The notes under the pieces were generated by a model. It saw nothing but the letters and a program-made list of their open reading frames with translations, searched no databases and had not been told where the DNA came from. From Thereva unica (Eukaryota > Arthropoda > Insecta > Diptera > Therevidae), in the NCBI GenBank assembly GCA_949987705.1, contig OX465281.1, forward strand, positions 157,618,393 to 157,682,392: a DNA stretch of 64,000 nt. Direction: 5' to 3'. Shown here piece by piece: positions 52,387 to 59,998 of this stretch (within the stretch, counting starts at the first letter, position 1; each line of letters starts with the position of its first letter). The translations under genes were made by a program, and so were the position numbers.

Positions 52387-52491
52387 CTAGCTGAGGAGGC
52401 AGCTGGAGACTACGTGCATATTCATGTCGTATATGAGTAGGATTGATGCAACTTGGATCGATACGAAAATCAAAAACATTAGTATCGACAT
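52387..52491 (-). CDS. Small hydrophobic peptide (34 aa)
   Basis: The ATG at 52491 follows a reverse TAAG (CTTA at 52495-52498) by three bases. Residues 2-21 are a hydrophobic helix (ILMFLIFVSIQVASILLIY), then a short tail. It stops 14 nt before the next gene's start. Tiny single-helix proteins are common in this virus group, but length alone cannot prove this one. Confidence 0.4.
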   Translation of the reverse strand: MSILMFLIFVSIQVASILLIYDMNMHVVSSCLLS

Positions 52492-52499
52492 CTGCTTAC

Positions 52500-52750
52500 C
52501 CGATACACCAGAGGTATGCACTCGTCGGCGGTCAGCGGCAGACTGAGCATTTTTGTCATTCCGTCACGCGCCTTGACACATTTTCATACAAAAGAGCTTT
52601 TTCCGGCAACTCGACTATATATTGAGCGGTGGCTTCGCGCGCGACCCATTCACTCATTAAACTTTAGTTGGTGAGGAGTGAAGCAGGCAGCTCCCTTACC
52701 GCCTAAAGTTTTTTTAATTTTATAATTAATACTTAATGATGGGCTGGCGC
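52500..52750 (+). repeat. hr element, single forward copy
   Basis: Forward core with the GTCAGCGGCAGAC variant of the GTCGG box (52525-52546), GTCATTCCGTCACGCGCC, TATATATT, AAACTTTAG at 52659, closing arm CTAAAGTTT near 52704, and AT stretch near 52715. It runs directly into the ribonucleotide reductase remnant. Confidence 0.92.
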
Positions 52751-53041
52751 TCCTCGGGGCGTGCAGCTCGGCATGCCGATAACCGCGTCGTGCTGGAGAT
52801 GGCCGCCGACCGCGCCGTGCTGGAGATGGCCGCCGACCGCGCCGCCTTTATCGACCAGAGCCAGTCGCAAAACATTTATATGGGCGTGCCCAGCTTTGGC
52901 AAGCTCACCTCGATGCACTTTTTCGGGTGGAAGCTGGGCCTCAAGACCGGCATGTATTATCTGCGCACGAAACCAGCCGCTAACGCTACTCAATTTGCCG
53001 TCTGTAGTCGGCAAGCAGGCTGCGAGAGCTGCAGCGCCTAA
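52751..53041 (+). pseudogene. Ribonucleotide reductase large subunit remnant (C-terminus)
   Basis: Residues coded from about 52833 match the last part of class I ribonucleotide reductase R1: [32 protein letters not shown] and KPAANATQF. About 700 residues of the enzyme, with its catalytic and effector sites, are gone; the break coincides with the end of the hr copy. A 27-bp unit coding VLEMAADRA is duplicated at the break. Not functional as a reductase. Confidence 0.8.
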
Positions 53042-53065
53042 TCAGTTTACCGCCAACCACCAAAG

Positions 53066-53473
53066 ATGTCGCACGATTGGAGCTCTACATTCCGGGCGAA
53101 GCGCGATCTCGTCTTTTTACATCTTGTACTGAACAAAAAGGCACCCGCTGGCAACGTTAGGCTCATCTTGGACGCTGTCACCACCATCGACCACTGCTGC
53201 GTCTGCGATGGAGGAAGCGCCGGGCCTCATCTTCACCTCATCTTAGTGACGAGCGCCAGTCAGAACGACGAGATTGAAGAACTTGTGCGCGGCCTGACCG
53301 GCGAGCACCTAATCAGCTTGCAGCGGCTCGACCCCGACGCCGACAACGGAGAGCAGCTCGACAGACTTGTCGTCTACGTCAGCGGACCGGCCAACCACTG
53401 CTTCACTGCCACCATACCACCTGACCATAAATATGACCCAGGCCTACCCAATTGTCATACATCTTTTGTCTAA
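53066..53473 (+). CDS. Unknown protein (135 aa)
   Basis: Clear ORF with a late stop followed by AATAAA. A Cys pair (HCCVCDGG) and PHLHLIL lie in the centre; H-x-H between hydrophobics resembles the HUH motif of Rep-type nucleases, but no other Rep feature is seen. No TAAG at the start. It might itself be a fragment, as its neighbours are. Confidence 0.45.
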   Translation: MSHDWSSTFRAKRDLVFLHLVLNKKAPAGNVRLILDAVTTIDHCCVCDGGSAGPHLHLILVTSASQNDEIEELVRGLTGEHLISLQRLDPDADNGEQLDRLVVYVSGPANHCFTATIPPDHKYDPGLPNCHTSFV

Positions 53474-53512
53474 ATAAATTTTTAAAACGCAATATCGATT
53501 TTTACTTTTTAT

Positions 53513-53827
53513 CTATACGAGCAAGACGAGCTTTCGAGCCAGTATATAGGGAGGTATAGATCCGGCATGGGCTGCCTCGACAAAGAGCACGTCGATCGTG
53601 AGTGTCTGGCCGGTGGACAAACTGGCGGGCCAGCGGCCGGGCCGGAACCTTACCGGCAAGTAGTTGGCGCGCGCCATACGGAACACTGCGCCCTCAATAG
53701 ACTAGCTAATCACGAGCACTCCCTCTTCATCGAGAGTCTTGCTGTGCTGCAGCCAAAACTCGCCAATATCGCCAAATTGTGTTTCGGTTTGGTAAAAATG
53801 ATTGCAAACACGTGACACTGAAATCAT
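53513..53827 (-). pseudogene. Unknown gene with in-frame TAG (41 + 62 codons)
   Basis: The reverse ATG at 53827 follows AATAAGC, a late-type start. The frame runs 41 codons, meets TAG at 53702-53704 and continues open for 62 codons that look like genuine protein (Pro- and Arg-rich strands with a hydrophobic end). It stops with TAG at 53513. Either the gene is broken, the TAG is read through, or the base is wrong. Family unknown. Confidence 0.5.
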
Positions 53828-53857
53828 GCTTATTTATAAAGAAGGAAAAAGACTAGC

Positions 53858-54117
53858 TCAATTTTCATCGTTTATTTCTAGATTCTGTGTACTACATTGT
53901 TGGAGAAGCAGGTCACGCAGGCACTGCATCCTGTGCTCGTGGTTGTTGTTTTCTGAGCGCTGTCTCCACCGGTAATTGTTGCACCAGATACACACTTGTC
54001 TCGTCTGCTGCTGATGGACATGGGCCAAGTGCCGCCTGTAATATCGCGGCAGCATCGATTCTGGGCACAGCCGGCACACCACCGGCTGCCTGCAATAACA
54101 GATAACGACGGCAACAC
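53858..54117 (-). pseudogene. C2H2-like zinc-finger gene, 5'-truncated
   Basis: The frame codes CRLCPE...LPRYYRRHLAHVH, then CIWCNN and NHEHRMQC: two Cys-Cys-His-His-type modules. There is no ATG ahead of the first finger; the frame starts at a TAG near 54118, exactly where the ankyrin/RING remnant begins on the other strand. The first finger motif recurs in the bro gene at 30034. Stop at 53858, followed by a polyadenylation-like AATAAA on this strand. Confidence 0.5.
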
Positions 54118-54485
54118 CCTACTACACCTAGCAGTCGCGAGCGACCACCTTGACACCGTTCGCCTCGCCGCCGCCATTGTCCCGGATATCAACGCCGTCA
54201 ACAACAAGGGCCAGACGGCAATCGATACTACCTACCATAGGCATCTTTAACCCCAATATTGTAAAGCACCTATTGCAGCCAACCGCGCCGTGGACCATGA
54301 TGACCGCCCTTCTATGGGATTACTGTGCGATGATTGCAACTCGAAGCCCTATAGGAGAATCGCTGTGCTGTGCGGGCACGTGTTTGTATGTGAGGAGTGC
54401 CTTGGACCAATACGCTGTACCTCGTGTAGCTTTAGGATTGAGAGCTTTGTAAATATCTTTATAAATAAATGCGTAGAATCGTAGG
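54090..54485 (+). pseudogene. Ankyrin-RING ubiquitin ligase remnant
   Basis: One frame reads an ankyrin repeat (DNDGNTLLHLAV ... NNKGQTAID, about 54100-54225) and later a RING finger (CDDC, LCGHVFVCEEC, CTSC, about 54320-54430). They are in the same frame but separated by a TAA at 54248-54250, and the stretch around it reads better in a second frame (NPNIVKHLLQPTA). So there seem to be two compensating frame changes or decay. Ankyrin-plus-RING proteins are E3 ligases; viruses use them to redirect host proteins. The 5' end is missing. Confidence 0.55.
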
Positions 54486-54499
54486 CCATGTTTTATTTG

Positions 54500-54785
54500 G
54501 GAGGTCTGCACTCGTCGGCGGTCAGCGGCAGACTGAGCATTTTTGTCATTCCGTCACGCGCCTTTAGACATTTTCATACAAAAGAGCTTTTTCCGGCAAC
54601 TCGACTATATATTGAGCGGTGGCTTCGCGCGCGACCCATTCACTCATTAAACTTTAGTTGGTGAGGAGTGAAGCAGGCAGCTCTCTACCGCTTAAAGTTT
54701 TTTTTAATTAATAATTAATACTTAATGATGGGCTCGAGCTCCTCGGGGTGTGCAGCTCCTCATACCGAGCAAGAGCTTGGTGCCT
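54500..54785 (+). repeat. hr element, single forward copy
   Basis: Forward core: GTCAGCGGCAGAC box near 54520, GTCATTCCGTCACGCGCC, TATATATT, AAACTTTAG at 54649, closing arm (variant CTTAAAGTTT) near 54695, T-run of eight, AT stretch, and ATGATGGGCTCGAGCTCC tail. It lies about 110 bp before the p74 promoter. Confidence 0.92.
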
Positions 54786-54897
54786 GAGTCACGAAACTTT
54801 GGGACCCCGCCTTGACACTCTAGATGCGCTAGACCGTGCTCTGGGCGCCCGCCTCGAGGTGCTTGGCTCTAGTTAAGCTGTCTCATCACTAGTTAAG

Positions 54898-56961
54898 ATG
54901 CCGTTTCATCCACCAACCAGCTTGGACTACGCACACTCGTACCAATACGTCACCGAGCGGCAGAAGCTACTCAACTTTAACCACTACCTGCGCATCTGGC
55001 CGCACATATTTTCGCATGCCATCATCGAGATATCGTACAACCACTCAGTGCGCCCGGGCGGCAGTCCGGAGCACAACATCTATGTAGTAGTTAGGGGAAA
55101 TAAAAAATTTTGCCAACAAGTTTCGTGTAATCAATTCTATCCGCGCGGCAAGCAGTGCACCTGTGACGACACCCCCCGCGTCTTCAAGTCTGGTAACAGC
55201 GATGTAGTTGCATGCCAGTCCGCCTGCTTCAATTTGCTGCCCGACTCTTCGGCGATGCCGTCCTCGATGTACCACGCAAAGGGCGACTGCTGCTCCCTGC
55301 TGAGCGGCACCTTCGCTATGGCTGTAGACGACTACGCGCGCTCCACGCACCACCCCGCGCCCCGGGTCGATACCATCGGCACCGGCTTCGACATTGAGGA
55401 GGACGGATACACTGACGGAAACAACAATGTTACGTTTAGGGCGCGCATCAACAAATATTACTGCGACGACTTTCAGCTGCAGTTTAACGACGGTAGGTGC
55501 GATACCACTACCTTTGAAGATATTTTCGGGTACGTGGGGTCGTCTGTGCTTTTCAAGGCTTTCCAGTACGGCACCCGCTATTTCGAGACTGGGGTGGGCG
55601 CCGCCGGCGTGCAGCGGCCGAACCTGCCACCCATCAAGACCAGTCCCCCGCCACCGTTTGACCAGTGGTACCGCGACACCAACCCGGGCGCCTATTTTAT
55701 CAGCCCCGATGTCACGCTCTTTCAACTCGGCATGACGCGTGCCAATATGGAGCACCTCATCTTTACCACCGAGTACGGGTGGGAGGGCCGGCTGGTCGAG
55801 CCGCTGCTCATATACCAGACCCCGTCCCTCCATACCGACGGCACAATTGGAGTCGATTTTCTCGCGCGCAACAGGGACCGGCCCGCGCACATGCGGTACC
55901 TGCACCAGGGTCGGCGCGAGATTGACGAATTTGAAGCGGTCGAGATGCTTGTCCGCCACATACGAGCCAAACTGGATATGCCGGAAAAAGAGGATAAAGA
56001 ACCCGACAAATCCATAACGACTGAAGAACGGGTATATGCATTTCTGCACTCGCTCGTCAGCGAAGATACCGCCATTGGCCTGGGCGCGAACGGAGTCACA
56101 ATTGCACTGCAAAAGATGGAAAAGGTGTTCCTGAAGCTGGCCGAGCGACTGGGCCGCGTGACCTTTACGCGCACAATGATTGAGATTGGCATCAACGCCT
56201 TCAAGGCAACCCTCAATTTTGTAGTGGCGGCCACGGCGCGCGTGCTAGGCATGGCCATAAAGTTTGCCGTCTCCCTAATGAACCCCGTGATGGTCGCGCT
56301 CGATGTGATTGCGCTCGTAGACCTCTTTCTGGGATTTCAGGACCTCTTCCACAGCAAGGAGCTCGGTGACCAGGCCGCCGCCGACCAGTACAGCATCGTG
56401 GGCCTGCAGCACCTGGAGCAGCAGTACGGCACCCGCACGGTCGAAATGAGCCCCGTAATGGTCATGGCGCTGATCGAGGCCAGTCTGCAGCCCAAAGACG
56501 GGCAACCCCCAGTAGAGACACCGGCCACCCACCCCCACTTGCTTTCGATTATGCCGCTGGCCGCGGGCAACCCCAATATAGGGTACTCGCTCAACTACTT
56601 GGATCTGCAGGCCAAAGATGACCCCCTACCGACACTCGTGTGGTAGAGCGACCACCTCTTGAGCCTGACCACCAATTCCGACGGGCTGTCCATCAACTGG
56701 GAGGATGAAGATGAAGAAAATACCGCCGTAACTGATGCCAAGCTCTATGATAACATACGGAATTTCCGTGTCGACTCGTTTGACCAATACAGCGACTATA
56801 TTGGACCGACACTCGATAGGGTCGATACACTACTGAAGATTGTGCCCGCCGCCTTGCTACTCACACTCGTGTCGGCCGCGACAGTAGGCAAGGAAGCATC
56901 CGTCTTCTTGATCTTGGCGATGGCCGCCCTATGCCTCTACTACACTTTTGTCGTGAAATAA
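54898..56961 (+). CDS. p74: P74 (PIF-0), per os infectivity factor, with in-frame TAG
   Basis: PIF-0 mediates binding in oral infection of insects. The ATG follows AGTTAAG. The first 582 codons hold the P74 N-terminal domain (LRIWPHIF.HA, Cys-rich 95-135), the central part and a hydrophobic stretch (about 440-480, MAIKFAVSLMNPVMVALDVI). TAG occurs at 56644-56646; the same frame stays open for 105 more codons to 56961 and ends with two hydrophobic helices (IVPAALLLTLVSAA, VFLILAMAALCLYY), matching the C-terminal membrane anchor expected in P74. The stop thus removes the anchor. Read-through, mutation in this isolate, or a base error are all possible. Confidence 0.85.
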
Positions 56962-57594
56962 AACAACTCTAATTCTCTAATCAAGTATATTGGAAACAAC
57001 AACAACAATTTTCGAGAGCGCAGACCGGATCCACCGCGTCGCCGGCACCCTGGTCATCCGCCGGACCCTAGCTCTGGCTAGTTTTGGCAACTGCGGCTGC
57101 TCTTCAAAGAATGTACTCGCCATCGTGCAACTCGCTCGGTGGGTGGCAAAGTTGTGACAAGTAGTTTTTCCTGCGACTCGTTTTTAAAGATTGTCGGAAA
57201 AAAAATGTCAGAGTGTTTGTTGTCGGTGAGTTTTTTTGCGGGCATACCGCAGCTTGCCCACAGGGGTCCCGGCCAAAACCTTACGGGCAAACACCCCCTT
57301 GCCCGCAGCTTGCCCGCAAGATTTCGTTACTTTTATATGGCAGGATAACAAAGTTCAGCGGGCAAGCTGCGGGCCGAGACAATTTGCCCGCAAAAATTCC
57401 GCGTGATGCAACTCAGTTTTTGCGGGCAAGTTGCGGGCAGCCCCGCACTTTGCCCACATGCAGCATACCGTTCTCGATTTTCGATCTTGGCGATCGCGCA
57501 GGCCGGTCGGGCGGGATCAGCTCTTGTTAATTTTTGACAAGCCGATCGAGTTGCGGGTCGCTGTCGGTGTCGAGGGCTAAATTAAGTAAGCACA
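56962..57594. repeat. Gene-free region with clustered GCGGGCAA repeats
   Basis: About 630 bp with no convincing gene. Between 57235 and 57460 TTGCCCGC or its complement GCGGGCAA occurs about ten times, often as near-inverted pairs (TTGCCCGCAGCTTGCCCGC at about 57300; TGCGGGCAAGTTGCGGGC at about 57420). Could be protein-binding sites or a small structured DNA region. A TAAG precedes the next gene. Confidence 0.7.
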
Positions 57595-58608
57595 ATGGAA
57601 ATTGATGTGCCCTATATGGGGGGTCCACCGCCCAACACTAAACTGGGCGAGCTGGTGCTGGACCAAAAGACCCCGGACCTGTACCACTACACCAACCTGG
57701 CGCGCTGCGCCGCAATATTCAACCACCTCTTTTTCGGCATCGTGGCCCACGATACCATTGCCGACATCTTTAACCACTTTGTCGACGTCACCAACCCGAC
57801 AGCGATACTCGATTTTTTTACCGAGCGCTTTGAAGAATTCATGTATACATATTTACGCACGAGATTCGGGCCGTACGAGAACATAAAGTTCCACCAGATG
57901 GACCAAGTGCCGTCCATGAGCTTCCCGATCAACATCTTTATCGAAAACATGTGCAGTTTGCTGGTCGTCACCTTCAGCCGGGCCGCGCTCGCCCGTTTGG
58001 TTGGCAACATCAAGCTCTTCTTCTTCCTCTACGACAACAATGACGGCTATATCCGGGCTCCGCACGCCAACGACAGCAACTGGGACTGGGACGCCTCCGC
58101 CACCGGCTACTCCGAGGACGAATACCGGCAGGTCCTCAACAAGATATCCACCGACATATGCATAGAAGAGTCGGCCGAGACGCTGTACCAGTACCACACC
58201 AACGACGCCGGCCGCTACGACCCGCCCGAGCGCGAGCTCATCGATGTGCGCTTCTGCGGCAACGGGCCCCAGTTTTTCAACACAAACACCACAGGCAACC
58301 AAGAAGCCGGCACCTGTCCAGATATTCGCATCATCGAGCGCCAGGTGCACGCCAATCTCTCAGATATCTGGACGGCGCGCAACAAGATTCACCTCTCGTA
58401 CCTCACGGTCATCTCGGTCATCATGGAGACTGCCATCCAGCCTGTGCTCAACCACTTTATCGACCAGAACCCCATCGACGGTAAGCCCGACAAACAGACC
58501 CACGCCCGCTTCAGACCCATCTATGAGGCGATGAAAAAAACAGTCAATATAAAAATCAGTAAACCAGTTGCCGGAACCACATTCTCGTTCAAGACGCGAA
58601 AGACTTAA
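57595..58608 (+). CDS. Unknown protein (337 aa), possible structural protein
   Basis: Late-type start (AAATTAAGTAAGCACA before the ATG). Mixed alpha/beta, Asn- and Asp-rich, without signal or membrane helix; central Tyr/Asp-rich stretch (NDSNWDWDAS). Size and late promoter would suit a capsid protein, but I see no family match. Its stop codon TAA overlaps the TAAG promoter motif of the next gene. Confidence 0.65.
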   Translation: MEIDVPYMGGPPPNTKLGELVLDQKTPDLYHYTNLARCAAIFNHLFFGIVAHDTIADIFNHFVDVTNPTAILDFFTERFEEFMYTYLRTRFGPYENIKFHQMDQVPSMSFPINIFIENMCSLLVVTFSRAALARLVGNIKLFFFLYDNNDGYIRAPHANDSNWDWDASATGYSEDEYRQVLNKISTDICIEESAETLYQYHTNDAGRYDPPERELIDVRFCGNGPQFFNTNTTGNQEAGTCPDIRIIERQVHANLSDIWTARNKIHLSYLTVISVIMETAIQPVLNHFIDQNPIDGKPDKQTHARFRPIYEAMKKTVNIKISKPVAGTTFSFKTRKT

Positions 58609-58609
58609 G

Positions 58610-59140
58610 ATGGCGCTCCAGATGCCAAAGTTCAAGGCCCCCGCCGCGGCGGCCAAGAAAAAAAGAGAGACGCCCTACGACAAGGAACTAAAGCGCATCC
58701 AAGAGGTACGCAGGGCCGCCGGCCAGACGCGGCTGGATCCAGTCAACTACAACACCTTTTTCACGAGCAGGGTGGCGCTCCACGATATGTGCCAGGACCT
58801 GCTTCGGCCGTGCGACTTCCAGAGCCCCGAGTGGCACTCACTCTTAAAGAGATGCAATTTCAAGTACCACCACGCCAAGGTCGACGACAACACGGTCTAC
58901 ATAAAGCTGGGCGCCGCCAGCAGCGCCAGTACCAAGTACGCGCACACCATCGATTGCCTGCAGAGCAGCTTTTCCTATGCTGCATTCTACGCCTTTTTGG
59001 TGCGCACCAACTTTCACAAGCTGCCCGTACGCATCGACAATAGACTCAACTTTGCCGAGATGGTGTTTTTTTTACAACGCACAAATCTGCTATTGTACAT
59101 CATATTGATGAAGAGAAAAATAAACTTTGTAGTAATCTAA
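58610..59140 (+). CDS. Unknown basic protein (176 aa)
   Basis: The ATG at 58610 comes immediately after TAAG (58606-58609), which also supplies the stop of the preceding gene. The N-terminus is Lys/Ala/Pro-rich (KFKAPAAAAKKKRE) and suits nucleic-acid binding; the rest is compact with Cys and Tyr residues and ends in a hydrophobic stretch (FLQRTNLLLYIILMKRK). No family recognised. Confidence 0.65.
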   Translation: MALQMPKFKAPAAAAKKKRETPYDKELKRIQEVRRAAGQTRLDPVNYNTFFTSRVALHDMCQDLLRPCDFQSPEWHSLLKRCNFKYHHAKVDDNTVYIKLGAASSASTKYAHTIDCLQSSFSYAAFYAFLVRTNFHKLPVRIDNRLNFAEMVFFLQRTNLLLYIILMKRKINFVVI

Positions 59141-59147
59141 AATTTGT

Positions 59148-59501
59148 CTAAGTCATTTTAAATAGGAGAACCGTCAAGAGAGCGATTATTGTGATTCCGC
59201 TCAGCTGGCTGACTTTGTTTTGCTTGGTGATGAGCCCCTGCCGCTCGTGCTTCTTCTCCTGCGACAGCGTGTAGAGTGTACGTATGCGGTCATCGACAAT
59301 TGTCTGGCCCTTGAATATGCGCTCCACCTCCGCGTAGTGCATGAGGCGGTAGTGCCCGTACGCCCGGTTGAACACAAGGTCCTGGTTGAACTTGTACTCT
59401 GGCTGCTGCAGCAGCTCGCCGATCGCCGCCAGCCCCCGCTCGATATCCGACTTGCGGTTAGAACGTACGTCGGCATAGGCGCGCTCGTACTGGTTGTCCA
59501 T
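59148..59501 (-). CDS. Fis1-like tail-anchored TPR protein
   Basis: 117 aa. It matches mitochondrial fission protein Fis1 in layout and motifs: AYADVRS..KSDIERGLAAIGELL (Fis1: R...DI..GI..LEELL), FNRAYGHYRLMHYAEV (Fis1: A.GNYRLKEYEKA), a short linker and a C-terminal transmembrane helix (about 98-114) ending with a basic residue. Fis1 sits in the outer mitochondrial or peroxisomal membrane, where it recruits fission factors. A viral copy may alter organelle shape, death or antiviral signalling. Late-type TAAG at the ATG (CTTA right of 59501). Confidence 0.7.
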   Translation of the reverse strand: MDNQYERAYADVRSNRKSDIERGLAAIGELLQQPEYKFNQDLVFNRAYGHYRLMHYAEVERIFKGQTIVDDRIRTLYTLSQEKKHERQGLITKQNKVSQLSGITIIALLTVLLFKMT

Positions 59502-59800
59502 CTTAAAATATGCAATAAATGATGATGATTAAACTAGTCTTTTTCTCTTTTGCACGCCCAATACCCTGCTCTAGTTGCACCACCATTTAATACTAACGAG
59601 ATGCGCAGAAGACCAAGGCGGGGTCAACAATTTTCATCCGCTGCTGGACATGCCGAGCTCGAACCCTCGGGGAGCTCCAGTCATATCGAGCGCATTCCCA
59701 TAGATAAGATGACGGTTTCGATGGTGGTGGTTGTCGAACTTCCCGCCATATCCGACTGACTAGCGAAGCTGCGCGAGCGATTCCGACAGATGTGTAAGAG
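59502..59800. other. Intergenic region with hr-derived debris
   Basis: No convincing gene. The stretch about 59612-59695 (AAGGCGGGGTCAACAATTTT, CCTCGGGGAGCTCCAG) resembles the tail of hr units, so it is probably a worn hr fragment. TAAG at 59795-59798 serves the next gene. Confidence 0.5.
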
Positions 59801-59998
59801 ATGACTACATTTGAAGAGCTCTATCGGCGTATGATTTTGAATAAATACGGTGCGAAATTTTTTCAGTATTTAGTCGAGACACTGATTTTGAGTGTGACGG
59901 TATTACTCAGTTGTATCGTGTATGTAAATTCGCTATGTCGTCAATCGACGAGCTCCAAAAGCAAGCTGAAGAATCTATTGGAAACATTATTCAGCTGA
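59801..59998 (+). CDS. Small single-helix membrane protein (65 aa)
   Basis: The ATG follows GTAAGAG. Residues about 23-45 form a transmembrane helix (LVETLILSVTVLLSCIVYV), with a Ser/Lys-rich tail. Its last 64 nt overlap the start of the primase gene in another frame. Unknown family. Confidence 0.55.
   Translation: MTTFEELYRRMILNKYGAKFFQYLVETLILSVTVLLSCIVYVNSLCRQSTSSKSKLKNLLETLFS

Noticed and set aside
59550..59759. 69-codon ORF in the gap before the small membrane gene
   Set aside because: Starts at TTG and overlaps sequence derived from hr tails; no domain or promoter.
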